Positions 15,099-22,694 of a stretch of DNA of 43,675 nt are shown one piece after another. This DNA comes from Cenarchaeum symbiont of Oopsacas minuta. Its GTDB lineage: Archaea; Thermoproteota; Nitrososphaeria; Nitrososphaerales; Nitrosopumilaceae. The notes beneath the pieces were generated by a model that searched no databases, was not told the DNA's origin, and saw only the letters and a list, made by a program, of their open reading frames with translations. Each line of letters begins with the position of its first letter. Position 1 is the first letter of the stretch. The position numbers and the translations under genes are program-made. The stretch spans positions 1-43,675 of the forward strand of contig JAJIZT010000005.1 of assembly GCA_029948415.1 (NCBI GenBank), in the 5' to 3' direction.

Positions 15099-15414
15099 GT
15101 ACAAACTCCCTTCCTATTTTCTTGCCTCTTGCACTATCAGGGAATTCATGTTGATGGACTCCGCCACATTTAGAGCATACATATCCATCAATCGCTGGCT
15201 CTAAACGATATATCTCATTACAACAATCAGTTTTTGGTTTAATCTCCTCATATTCTGTGGTTGTTTTAAAGGTTAAAATCACTCCTGGAAACAAGTTAAT
15301 TTCATGTCTTGTGTACTCATATTCTGGACAACTGAGCGGATTTTGGATAGCCGTGTAGCCTATGGATAATCGGGTTCTGTCAAAATAGATTTTGAAAATT
15401 TTAAATTTTTTCAT
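15091..15414 (-). CDS. Zinc-binding protein
   Basis: A 107-residue protein with a beta-rich N-terminal 60 residues and a C-terminal site of CC (64-65), CSKCGG (80-85) and HQH. ATG 15414 is set by a strong Shine-Dalgarno sequence (GGGAGGGA) about 7 nt upstream, which rules out the longer frame starting 105 nt further up. Function unknown. Confidence 0.65.
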   Translation of the reverse strand: MKKFKIFKIYFDRTRLSIGYTAIQNPLSCPEYEYTRHEINLFPGVILTFKTTTEYEEIKPKTDCCNEIYRLEPAIDGYVCSKCGGVHQHEFPDSARGKKIGREFVHD

Positions 15415-15748
15415 CTTCGTCCCTCCCTGGAAAGCATTGCTTTTCCTTTGGTAAATCTGTAAAATGTGGAATGTGGTATCCTTGCTTGCGTACAGCGTTC
15501 CTGCAATCAAAACAAGCACTCACTTCCCATTGATCGTGTTTTCTTAGCATATGGTTCTCTCGTAATAGCTGTTGGACTTTGGGTTCTGTTCTGGCAAATG
15601 CAATGTTTAACTGCACTCGGATTTCAGGACCTCCTTGAGTTTGTAATGCCTTACGACATGGTAAATGGTATCTAATACCGTTTTCAAGAACCATGCGGTT
15701 ATCTAGTTTGACATATTTTGTGCAAACAGGGCAGATTTTACGGTTCAT
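15401..15748 (-). CDS. Zinc-knuckle protein
   Basis: A 115-residue protein with CPVC (6-9) and HLPC (about 28-31), a CxxC/HxxC unit like that at 10506-10844, then a helical middle and CFDC (79-82). Its ATG overlaps the true stop of the methyltransferase frame (ATGA). Function unknown. Confidence 0.65.
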   Translation of the reverse strand: MNRKICPVCTKYVKLDNRMVLENGIRYHLPCRKALQTQGGPEIRVQLNIAFARTEPKVQQLLRENHMLRKHDQWEVSACFDCRNAVRKQGYHIPHFTDLPKEKQCFPGRDEDEKI

Positions 15749-16316
15749 TTCAAACCTCTCATTTTCAAATCTTGGTCATCTCCGAAGCAATCCCATCCAC
15801 TAGCACGTTTTCTAGCAAACAGTTCAATTCGTGGTAAATCGCCCATTAGTTGCAGTATGCGAGTTCTGATCGTATTTGGTTTTTCAGAATGACGTTTAGG
15901 AACGGAACTGTATAATTGAGGCACATTTGCACTTTTTCTACGAAGTTTGTTTTTTGGAGTTGTGCCAAGTAATACGTATTCTGTATTGGCCTAGTCCAAA
16001 ATCCCATACCTGTTTTGTCTCTGCCGTTAAGATACGTTTTCTTCCAAACAAATGCACAAGTTTTGTATTCAAAACCCCATGCTTCCATGACGTCGAGCGC
16101 TTCTTTATAGAACGGCCATGTACACCATAAGAACAAGATGCAATTTTCAGATGATATTTTCTTGACAGGTAAGTCGAGTATTTGGGCTATTCCTGGAACA
16201 TTATAGTGATCTGTAGCTGCACTGTTATTGCCTTTATGTCTGTAATCCCATGGCACGTCAGCATAGATTATGTTGTATTTCTTTCTACATTTTTTCAAAT
16301 CAGTATAGACAGTCAA
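15745..16316 (-). pseudogene. MT-A70 family DNA adenine methyltransferase, -1 frameshift
   Basis: The first frame (16316 to about 15990) gives the MT-A70 core: YADVPWDYRHKG (catalytic DPPW appears as DVPW, residues 20-23), FLWCTWPF, and VWKKTYLNGRDKTGMGFWTR. After GFWTR the frame drifts into unrelated sequence that ends at 15846. A -1 shift right there continues the family exactly: ANTEYVLLGTTPKNK, SSVPKRHSEKPN, RIELFARKRASGWDCFGDD, stopping at 15745-15747. The repaired protein is about 190 residues, normal for the family. The stop then overlaps the next ATG (ATGA), so the operon was built around the full-length gene. N6-adenine methylation of viral DNA is the expected role. Sequence error, recent mutation or programmed frameshift are all possible. 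Confidence 0.85.
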
Positions 16317-16678
16317 AATATGCCTGCCTCTATTTTTTTACAATTGCAGCCACTTTTACGACAATTCCCTAGTCTATCATGTCGGGAGCTTAAATGACCG
16401 CACGAGCAAGTATACGAGGTTTTGTCATTATTCCTCATTTCTTGATCATGCATGGTCGCAAATTCAGAAGTTACTGTAAGAGCTTGACGTATTAATGCAC
16501 TTTTACTAGTCATAAGACGATCTAATTTGACCATACATACAAGAGCGTCATCGTACTCATCTTTCAAGACACAATCTAGGGCTTCATTTACAAGCGACTC
16601 TTCGTAATTATTAAGTCCAAGTTTTCGCATAGAGTTTAATGTAACTTGGATTATATGTATGTGAGATTGAGTGCTCAT
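16313..16678 (-). CDS. Hypothetical protein with C-terminal Cys/His motif
   Basis: A 121-residue protein. Residues 1-80 are helical (IIQVTLNSMRKLGLNNYEES and onward). The C-terminus reads CSCGHLSSRH followed by CRKSGCNCKKIE, a C-C-H..H/C-C-C pattern I have met in small archaeal and phage proteins without known function. The start ATG 16678 shares bases with the helicase stop (TAATG), so translation is coupled to the helicase. Confidence 0.65.
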   Translation of the reverse strand: MSTQSHIHIIQVTLNSMRKLGLNNYEESLVNEALDCVLKDEYDDALVCMVKLDRLMTSKSALIRQALTVTSEFATMHDQEMRNNDKTSYTCSCGHLSSRHDRLGNCRKSGCNCKKIEAGIF

Positions 16679-18771
16679 TAGTTTACCCTCCTCAACCAAC
16701 CACTAATAGGTTCGTAAATCTCATTTGTTACGTTTTTCATTTTATTCAAATATGATCTTGCCTCATTCATTGTAAGCCAGTTGTCGCTTTTTTCCATTTG
16801 GGTACACAAGTATACCTCGCTAACTGCATTTTGAGCTAGATCATGGCATTCGCTGAACAATTTCCAAAATGCAACGTCTTTACTTACTTTATCGGTTTGA
16901 GGTGGAATGCCTGAAAGAGTGCCTGTGTCTGTGTCTATACCGATGGATCTGTCGCATTCTTTGAACCAATTTATTACGTCCATAATGCACCTTTCGTCAA
17001 CCTCGTCTAGAAATAACAACTTTGCCCTTGCTTTGGCAAATCTCATAATGTCTTGAAGCTGTCGAGGACCTACGGTTAAATTGCCTTTGACACTTCCTAT
17101 TTTTTCACAGGTTGAATGGAATTTATGTATTATTGCACTAGAACTCTCAGGGATTGTTGGGCGTGCCTCTCGTTGAGCTAAAAAAATACCACCTAGTTTT
17201 TCTAATGATATTTTACCTTGCGGTTCGTAATTGCCAGACGCTGTTTTCATTATATATCGTATGCGATCCTCAGAGTCCTCTAGTTTATTTTCAGCCCTCA
17301 CAATTCTGAATCTAGAAAGTGTCATGGCTGGTATACCAAATTGATCAACAGGCGATAATTCAGGATCAAATGATATACCTGTAAAATTACCTAAACAGAT
17401 CATTGAACAGTTTATTTTTTTAGAAATGCTATGACCTCCTTTAGCGTATGTAGCTAACTGCTGTTCTATTGTAGCTGAAATGTCCCCGTATAGACTCTCA
17501 CGGACTTTGTCAAATTCGTCAAGTATGAGTAGTCGATTTAAGATCAGCGGTCCAGCAGTCAAGACACGTCTTTTATCGTCCAACGAATATTCTAATCCTC
17601 TTGCAGAGGCAGCTGGTCCGTTTTGAAAAAGGCATTTTGGTAGGATTTTAGGTAAGTTTGAAGCTAGGGTCGATTTACCTGTTTGTGGATCGCCTACTAT
17701 GTACAAAAGTATGTTTGGACGCTGTCCGCCCATGTCATTACCCTCTAAAACAGTATAGACTATTCCCTCTTTGGCTAGATTGTTACCGTGTATTTGAGGT
17801 GCTATTGAATCACATACGTCTCTTGCCCATTGGTCAGGGTCTGCAAGAGCTCGTTTTTTGTATGATTCTAGTTCGGTTGAGCTCAAAGGAGGTCTTGTAT
17901 CATCTTGTATTTTTTTAACATGTATGACGTCGATCCAAGTTTCCATTTGCGTGCTATGACCTTTTCGTGTTTTGGATTGCCTCGTGTGACGCATTACACC
18001 GACTATGCGAACATTATCGCCTGGCATGAATTTGCCTGTGTAATATCTTGTATAGAACTTGCCTGCAAAACGGTAAGAGACCGTGCTTTGCTGATTTTCT
18101 GGTAAATCTTCAAAAAGGCAATTCTGCGAATCTGTTGTTTCTATTGGCATTAACAATTTGTACATATCCTCGTCAAAATCATGATTATAGATTTCAAAAG
18201 TAGCTTTGGTTTCATCTTGTGTTATTCCATCTGGCGTGCCTTTTCTATAACGTATGTAGTTTGGACTAAAGCATACGCTTAGTTTGTATGCAGTTTGTTC
18301 TTTATGTGGGTCCACGCCAACTAGGAGGGCGTCAAACTCGATCACGTGTCGTTTATGCTCATCTATGCTAATGTTTTTGAGTTTGATATGGTGGAAGAAA
18401 TCAGCCTCAAAATCTAACAATATTTCATAGTTTTTGTAAAAAGTCTTGTCTATTAACTCGACAGAATAATATTGTTTTGCTGATTGGATTATTGCCTCGT
18501 CCTCTGCCATTCCATTTGTAATCATATTTTCAACGTCGACTTTGTTTGCATATTCGCTTGGGTTAGCTAGTATCTGCTTTTCCCGTACTACTTCGATAAT
18601 ACTGCTTTTGATCATGGGAATTGCCATAAAACCGACCCGTTGTATGAGTAATACAACATCATCATTAGGCTTTTTGAGTATAGTCGATATCGTCTTGTTT
18701 TCATCATCTATGTTCGTTATTTCGACTTTATTGGCTATATCAAGCACTCTTGCAGATAATGTCTTACTCAT
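16678..18771 (-). CDS. mcm: MCM-family replicative DNA helicase
   Basis: A 697-residue AAA+ protein. Walker A is GDPQTGKS (about 360-367; MCM consensus GDPGxxKS), Walker B LLILDEFDK (about 414-422), sensor-1 Asn in CLGNFTG (about 462), arginine finger LSRFR (about 485-489). The N-terminal half (about 90-290) holds a divergent OB-type region; I see no clear zinc-binding cysteine set, unlike many cellular MCMs. The C-terminal about 100 residues may be the usual winged helix. It would form the hexamer unwinding viral DNA, working with the PCNA encoded upstream. Start ATG 18771 overlaps the preceding gene by 8 bp. Confidence 0.92.
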   Translation of the reverse strand: MSKTLSARVLDIANKVEITNIDDENKTISTILKKPNDDVVLLIQRVGFMAIPMIKSSIIEVVREKQILANPSEYANKVDVENMITNGMAEDEAIIQSAKQYYSVELIDKTFYKNYEILLDFEADFFHHIKLKNISIDEHKRHVIEFDALLVGVDPHKEQTAYKLSVCFSPNYIRYRKGTPDGITQDETKATFEIYNHDFDEDMYKLLMPIETTDSQNCLFEDLPENQQSTVSYRFAGKFYTRYYTGKFMPGDNVRIVGVMRHTRQSKTRKGHSTQMETWIDVIHVKKIQDDTRPPLSSTELESYKKRALADPDQWARDVCDSIAPQIHGNNLAKEGIVYTVLEGNDMGGQRPNILLYIVGDPQTGKSTLASNLPKILPKCLFQNGPAASARGLEYSLDDKRRVLTAGPLILNRLLILDEFDKVRESLYGDISATIEQQLATYAKGGHSISKKINCSMICLGNFTGISFDPELSPVDQFGIPAMTLSRFRIVRAENKLEDSEDRIRYIMKTASGNYEPQGKISLEKLGGIFLAQREARPTIPESSSAIIHKFHSTCEKIGSVKGNLTVGPRQLQDIMRFAKARAKLLFLDEVDERCIMDVINWFKECDRSIGIDTDTGTLSGIPPQTDKVSKDVAFWKLFSECHDLAQNAVSEVYLCTQMEKSDNWLTMNEARSYLNKMKNVTNEIYEPISGWLRRVN

Positions 18772-19132
18772 AGCGTTTTTCCCTTTCTAATCTATCACAG
18801 GATTTGATGATTTTAACCGCAGAGTCACGCATTTTATTGAGGTCTTTAAGAGGTAATTTAGTCAAGAATTTTACAATGTCTGTATGATCTCTGCCAAGTG
18901 TCGGATATGCCATAATTCCAGTCTTTGAAAACGTGGATATTTTGCTTTGGGGATTGCCGTCATTATGTTCTTTGATGTATTGAGTACAGAACCCTAGTAT
19001 GACATCGCTGTAATTACCCCCCTCTCTATTGACTAAATCTTGAAAAGGTTCCATAATCTCTTGAACGTCTCTATGAGTAAGAGGTATGCTGTGAGTCGTC
19101 TTTCTTTGTAAATAAGGCTTTCTATTTTTCAT
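18764..19132 (-). CDS. Helicase-linked hypothetical protein
   Basis: A 122-residue protein, basic N-terminus (MKNRKPYLQRKTTHSIPL) followed by helices. It overlaps the MCM start by 8 bp and is the first gene after the 20-bp palindrome. A role as helicase loader or regulator is suggested only by position. ATG 19132 is preferred to a TTG or ATG slightly upstream; no clear Shine-Dalgarno or TATA decides. Confidence 0.55.
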   Translation of the reverse strand: MKNRKPYLQRKTTHSIPLTHRDVQEIMEPFQDLVNREGGNYSDVILGFCTQYIKEHNDGNPQSKISTFSKTGIMAYPTLGRDHTDIVKFLTKLPLKDLNKMRDSAVKIIKSCDRLEREKRYE

Positions 19133-19163
19133 AATCCAAAACACTAAACACTTTTTTTTCTTT

Positions 19164-19183
19164 CTAACTAACTAGTTAGTTAG
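19164..19183. promoter_or_regulatory. 20-bp perfect palindrome upstream of the helicase genes
   Basis: CTAACTAACT is followed directly by its reverse complement AGTTAGTTAG. It lies 32 bp upstream of ATG 19132, in the only sizeable gap between PCNA and the helicase pair. A dimeric repressor or activator site is the natural reading; an origin element is possible. Confidence 0.6.
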
Positions 19184-19184
19184 G

Positions 19185-19286
19185 TTACGTTTTTGTAACA
19201 CCAAGGCCCGGAAAAGGAATTTTGATTTTCGGGTTCACGCCTAAATCTCTTCGTTTTGGTATATATGGCTTTCTGCTTTGCGTCAT
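19185..19286 (-). CDS. Possible micro-protein after PCNA
   Basis: Frame from ATG 19286 gives 33 basic, proline-containing residues (SRKPYIPKRRDLGVNPKIK). A competing frame from ATG 19299, sharing bases with the PCNA stop (TAATG), gives 39 unrelated residues ending at 19180. Only one, or neither, is translated; the TAATG coupling favours the second, the composition favours the first. Confidence 0.25.
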   Translation of the reverse strand: MTQSRKPYIPKRRDLGVNPKIKIPFPGLGVTKT

Positions 19287-19298
19287 TTTGACACCGCA

Positions 19299-20003
19299 TT
19301 ATGTTTCCGTCCTTGGTGCAAGGTATATCTGGACTGCTTTGTCATTAGATATGACGTATAGTGGCGTTTTGTTGCTAAATTTCATACTAAAATCCCTCAT
19401 TTCTTTAACTAGTGGGATTAGGTACTCAAGGGAGTAAACACCAGATACTGGACCCTCTTTAACCACGTCGCCAATAGGTCTTGAAGTATATTCACCCTTA
19501 TCGCTTCTGCAGGAGAGGACAATGCCTTTCTTTCCTATTTGGAATTTTGCATTAAAGTCGATTATGAGAGCCTGTTCCAAGAGGGTTAAAAACTCACTTT
19601 GTTCTACTTGTATAGAACCTTTACCGCCCTTGATTGATGGGGTCGGCAGGTCGATATGCACAATTTCAACTGTTTTTAGTTGATAACATGAGCCAGAACA
19701 CTTTATCTTGATGAGGGATTTATTGGTTAAAGTCATACTTACAAGGCTACCACTTGGAAATTTTGAGATAATCTGCACTAGATCATCAGATCGTAGCCCG
19801 AAATTATTCATGTTCTTACCGCACTCGTAAACCTCATCTTTACCGACAGGTTTTATGTCAAGTGTCAGGAGCGTAACATGAGCTGGGTCGATCGTGCGTA
19901 AAGTGAGGCTTTGTTCAGATACTGTAAATAATCCCTCTTCTGATACGTGCTGGAACAACTTTGCGTATTTTAAGAGCCTGTCACGCTCTAAAATCAGTTT
20001 CAT
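19299..20003 (-). CDS. pcn: PCNA sliding clamp
   Basis: The 234-residue length and layout match archaeal PCNA. The N-terminal domain contains the DPAHVTLLTLDI segment seen at the centre loop of clamps (consensus D.sHv.l....). An interdomain region follows, and the C-terminus IYLAPRTE corresponds to the conserved (L)LAPR(I/V)E end. It would form the trimeric ring that tethers the host polymerase and other factors to viral DNA. It starts in an ATGA overlap with the 52-residue gene upstream. A viral clamp without a viral polymerase implies the ring must accept host partners. Confidence 0.92.
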   Translation of the reverse strand: MKLILERDRLLKYAKLFQHVSEEGLFTVSEQSLTLRTIDPAHVTLLTLDIKPVGKDEVYECGKNMNNFGLRSDDLVQIISKFPSGSLVSMTLTNKSLIKIKCSGSCYQLKTVEIVHIDLPTPSIKGGKGSIQVEQSEFLTLLEQALIIDFNAKFQIGKKGIVLSCRSDKGEYTSRPIGDVVKEGPVSGVYSLEYLIPLVKEMRDFSMKFSNKTPLYVISNDKAVQIYLAPRTET

Positions 20004-20158
20004 GTCAATACCCCCTGTTTACTGTTTAACTTTGCATATTCGCTTTTAAGATTTTCAATCAAGGTAAGAATTTCATCTAGATCATATCTGCCAATACGGC
20101 AGTTGTTTTGATATAGTGTGATTTTATCATTTTCGCTTATGCAAGAAATGTCTATCAT
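20000..20158 (-). CDS. Small hypothetical protein before PCNA
   Basis: About 52 residues: a beta-rich N-terminus (ISCISENDKITLYQNNCRIG) and a C-terminal helix (LDEILTLIENLKSEYAKL). ATGA overlaps both upstream and with PCNA tie it to the clamp. No PIP-box motif is seen. Function unknown. Confidence 0.65.
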   Translation of the reverse strand: MIDISCISENDKITLYQNNCRIGRYDLDEILTLIENLKSEYAKLNSKQGVLT

Positions 20159-20613
20159 TTTATCATTACCTCGCCATCATGTATTATAACAGTTTTCCAG
20201 CTCACATTTGTGTATTCTTTTACAGGGTCGACAATATGTACATTTTTCAAGTCTCCAGAAGCCAAACCGTCATATACGATGGCATCTCCGCCAACACCGT
20301 AGTTCATTATTGGGTAAATATCTCGTGGGTCGAACTGCTGATACTCTTCTAATAACTGTTCTTTGATTATGGTTGCTGTTTTTTCGCTTGCTTCTTTTAG
20401 TGCAACAGCTTTTAGTTTAGACACGTCAGAAGCATATTGCTGTTCTACATTCATTACTTCATTTTCAGTTTGTTTAAAGTCATCAAACCAATCCCCTTTA
20501 GCAGTTGATTTATCGATTAAACGTAATCCATTTCCTCTTTGAAGCAAACCGCAGTTTGGGCATTGCAGTATATGAGCTCGTAATGCTTCATAGATATTTA
20601 CTAGATCGTTCAT
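20155..20613 (-). CDS. Resolvase-related protein (PF10107-like), catalytic site altered
   Basis: A 152-residue protein: CPNC near residue 18, a coiled-coil middle (about 45-95), then FDPRDIYPIMNYGVGGDAIVYDGL....NVHIVDPVKEY. The order matches the family of archaeal Holliday-junction-resolvase-related endonucleases ('F.P.D...~G.PiDfvvFDGL...~i.FvEVKTG'). D110 of the GD.IVYDG motif is kept, but the E-x-K pair is replaced by DPVK. The next gene downstream in translation order is PCNA's leader; the gene upstream is a second family member. Structure-specific DNA binding is likely, cleavage uncertain. Confidence 0.55.
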   Translation of the reverse strand: MNDLVNIYEALRAHILQCPNCGLLQRGNGLRLIDKSTAKGDWFDDFKQTENEVMNVEQQYASDVSKLKAVALKEASEKTATIIKEQLLEEYQQFDPRDIYPIMNYGVGGDAIVYDGLASGDLKNVHIVDPVKEYTNVSWKTVIIHDGEVMIK

Positions 20614-21101
20614 TCCTTTACTCCTATGATAACTCGTTTATCATCTATTGCCTTTTTAATCTGTTTTTTATCTCCTGCAAGAGTTGGTTTTTTAGCCGTT
20701 GTAACATCGGTAAAAGACAATTCGTAATCTTTTTCTAACAAAAGTGGAACAGGTCCATTAATCAGTTGAGGATCAAACTCGTTAGCATACTTTGCAGAAA
20801 AATACTGTTTATGAATTCCGAACAAGTTCCTCATAATCTTCCCTGCGCTAATAGCGATGGATCTGTCTTGGCTTTTGCCTAGAGCTTTTGATGGATCAGA
20901 AGCGGCATTACGTCTTTGTTCAAAATTATCATATTGTTCTTGGATTGCTTTTTGTATTCCAGGCGTACTATCTGTTATTGTTTGAGTTGTTAATGCTGTC
21001 TCTATATTGCTAAAGTCTATTTCATGCGAGCATTTAGAACATTGTACACTCAAGTTTGCTTCATTCAACATGGAGCTTATCTCTTGTCTTGTATGGGTCA
21101 T
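20610..21101 (-). CDS. Resolvase-related paralogue, probably inactive
   Basis: A 163-residue protein with CSKC (21-24), a helical segment ending SQDRSIAISAGKIMRNLFG, and a C-terminus YELSFTDVTTAKKPTLAG followed by KKQIKKAIDDKRVII. This matches the same family as its neighbour (A.SkaIs.G.i.E....; F.EVKTGk..Lt..Q..I+.AI..~.V). The catalytic E-V-K reads D-V-T and the PiD motif reads GPVPLLL, so metal ligands are missing. The start ATG 21101 is set by an ATGA overlap. It may be a regulatory or structural partner of the 20155-20613 product. Confidence 0.55.
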   Translation of the reverse strand: MTHTRQEISSMLNEANLSVQCSKCSHEIDFSNIETALTTQTITDSTPGIQKAIQEQYDNFEQRRNAASDPSKALGKSQDRSIAISAGKIMRNLFGIHKQYFSAKYANEFDPQLINGPVPLLLEKDYELSFTDVTTAKKPTLAGDKKQIKKAIDDKRVIIGVKE

Positions 21102-21322
21102 TGTGGTATTTCCTCGCATATAGTTGTTATATCTATCTTTTCATATTTGACATGCGTGTCAGCCAATTTATGATGTCTTTGCAGGAGCATTGTTGTTCTA
21201 AAGCATGAGGTATGCCATATTTCAGGATGGTCGCCTCTGTGATTAGATTTCATAACAGCAGTAAGAGCATCTTTGGGGTTCATTTTTGTCATACAGGCAC
21301 CACATAAATCAGTGTAAGTCAT
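21098..21322 (-). CDS. Small zinc-binding protein
   Basis: A 74-residue protein with CGAC (7-10) and HTSC (about 37-40), a CxxC/HxxC single-site layout repeated in several genes of this operon. It couples by ATGA to the downstream resolvase-like gene. Function unknown. Confidence 0.65.
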   Translation of the reverse strand: MTYTDLCGACMTKMNPKDALTAVMKSNHRGDHPEIWHTSCFRTTMLLQRHHKLADTHVKYEKIDITTICEEIPQ

Positions 21323-21656
21323 GTTTATACCTCATTTCTTGTTGCAGCATTTGAATTGTTAGAGGAATATACCCCTCTTCGTTTAACATCCTTCCTGCTT
21401 CGTTTTTGAATTCAATTCCCAAGACGCATCTAATATCTAACCAAGGCGTATGCAACTGCCGTATTGGCCTACTACTCACAAACACGGCAAATTTACAAGT
21501 CGATGGATTGTAGCCTGTGTAATAGTAATCTGACTCTCTGCCCACGCTTTCCACATCCTCATATGCGGTTAGGAACACGTCTTTAGGCTCGTCAAATTCA
21601 TCTATGAATTTACCGTCTATTTTACGGGCAATCTGGTAAATGAGTGCTTTAGTCAT
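21309..21656 (-). CDS. Hypothetical protein
   Basis: A 115-residue mixed alpha/beta protein rich in Tyr/Asp/Glu (DVFLTAYEDVESVGRESDYY). No cluster or motif recognised. ATG 21656 overlaps the preceding gene by 8 bp; the longer frame from 21671 would overlap more. Confidence 0.6.
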   Translation of the reverse strand: MTKALIYQIARKIDGKFIDEFDEPKDVFLTAYEDVESVGRESDYYYTGYNPSTCKFAVFVSSRPIRQLHTPWLDIRCVLGIEFKNEAGRMLNEEGYIPLTIQMLQQEMRYKHDLH

Positions 21657-21843
21657 TTTGAATATCAACATCCTTTAGTGTGGCACCAGCTTCTACAATT
21701 ACTGTACAGCAGTCCTCTAAACATTCCCGATATCGCTGCCAGTTACATGTTTTACTGCATGAGTGCATATCGTCAACTAGGTCTAACAGCATGTTTTGGG
21801 TGTCGGTCAGATATTCTTCTAGATCAAGAGTTTCATTCGACAT
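21649..21843 (-). CDS. Small cysteine-rich acidic protein
   Basis: A 64-residue acidic helical protein with CSKTC (29-33) and CLEDCC (41-46); five cysteines in two helical CxxxC pairs, a layout that could hold a metal or form a helical hairpin. Coupled to both neighbours. Family unknown. Confidence 0.6.
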   Translation of the reverse strand: MSNETLDLEEYLTDTQNMLLDLVDDMHSCSKTCNWQRYRECLEDCCTVIVEAGATLKDVDIQND

Positions 21844-22120
21844 TTATTGCCACCTTTAATCCAAAAGGGTCTACTGATGTTTTTCCGACCGCTACGCATT
21901 TTTTGCATTCGTAAGTAATGGAAACTGTGCGAGTGTTACGATGGTAACATGTGCCTGTAACTAGCCACTCATGTACGCAATTCGGAACTTTTACAACTAT
22001 TGTCGCTTTGGCCCAAGACCCACAATGCATGCACTTGACAGATAAGGCATCTTGCTTTTTGATTGGGTAATTAGAAATGTTTTCGGCTTCTAATACAAAA
22101 GCCTCGTGGTCGCAGGTCAT
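21833..22120 (-). CDS. Zinc-ribbon protein
   Basis: A 95-residue protein with CDHE at the N-terminus, CMHCGSW (30-36), a CVHEW motif, and CKKC (73-76). CMHC/CKKC would make one ribbon; the remaining Cys-His pairs may make a second site. Function unknown. Confidence 0.65.
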   Translation of the reverse strand: MTCDHEAFVLEAENISNYPIKKQDALSVKCMHCGSWAKATIVVKVPNCVHEWLVTGTCYHRNTRTVSITYECKKCVAVGKTSVDPFGLKVAINVE

Positions 22121-22380
22121 TCTTTATTCAACCTCAAATATCTCTGAAAAATGCGAGTTATAGTATAGTTCCTAAAGACAGGAACTTTTATTTTTGTCAT
22201 GATCTCGCCTCTTTTTCTTTTGAACGCAGTCAACTCTGTAATAATATTGTCCAGATGTTCATTAGTAAAGAGTGCAGTCAAGGGAAAGTGCTGCTCATTA
22301 GTAGTTAACGTTAGTCGATTAAAACCATCCTCTTTTTCTATTTTCAATTCAACAGTACTATTTTTGAACAAAGTTGTCAT
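22117..22380 (-). CDS. Hypothetical protein
   Basis: An 87-residue protein: beta-rich N-terminus (TVELKIEKEDGFNRLTLTT), a helix (HLDNIITELTAFKRKRGE) and a basic tail. The N-terminal layout (strands, then LxxII..L..~K+) resembles the gene immediately upstream, so the two may be diverged duplicates. ATGA coupled. Confidence 0.6.
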   Translation of the reverse strand: MTTLFKNSTVELKIEKEDGFNRLTLTTNEQHFPLTALFTNEHLDNIITELTAFKRKRGEIMTKIKVPVFRNYTITRIFQRYLRLNKE

Positions 22381-22694
22381 TTCTTATACTCCACTAGAGG
22401 CAATACGCATTTACAATGACAGCATTCGACTTTAGTTAGGTTCTTTTTATCTCCACTAGTTTTATAGATAAAAGATTTCATTCTGTGGTCGCAAAACTCT
22501 TGCTCTTTCATTTTTTTATACATTAAAAGATTTGAGATTAAATCCCTCAATCTCCTATCGCTAATAGTTATTGGTTCTATTTCTTTGTCAAAAATGGTAC
22601 CTGTAAGTATGTTTTGATGACTGTTCATTTCAGATGTCTCTATTTTTAGGTTAAATTGCACAGTATCGATTAAATAAACTAATGGCTGTGTCAT
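22377..22694 (-). CDS. Hypothetical protein with C-terminal zinc motif
   Basis: A 105-residue protein: strands (VQFNLKIETSEMNSHQ), helix (RRLRDLISNLLMYKKMKEQE), then CDHRMKSF and CCHCKC at the C-terminus, a CxH...CxxC type site. The first 70 residues resemble those of the next gene downstream. ATGA overlaps on both sides. Confidence 0.6.
   Translation of the reverse strand: MTQPLVYLIDTVQFNLKIETSEMNSHQNILTGTIFDKEIEPITISDRRLRDLISNLLMYKKMKEQEFCDHRMKSFIYKTSGDKKNLTKVECCHCKCVLPLVEYKK

Noticed and set aside
16678-18771. Considered whether the AAA+ protein is a packaging or Clp-type ATPase.
   Set aside because: Walker B LDEFDK, sensor-1 Asn and LSRFR at MCM-like spacing, plus coupling to PCNA-region genes, favour MCM.
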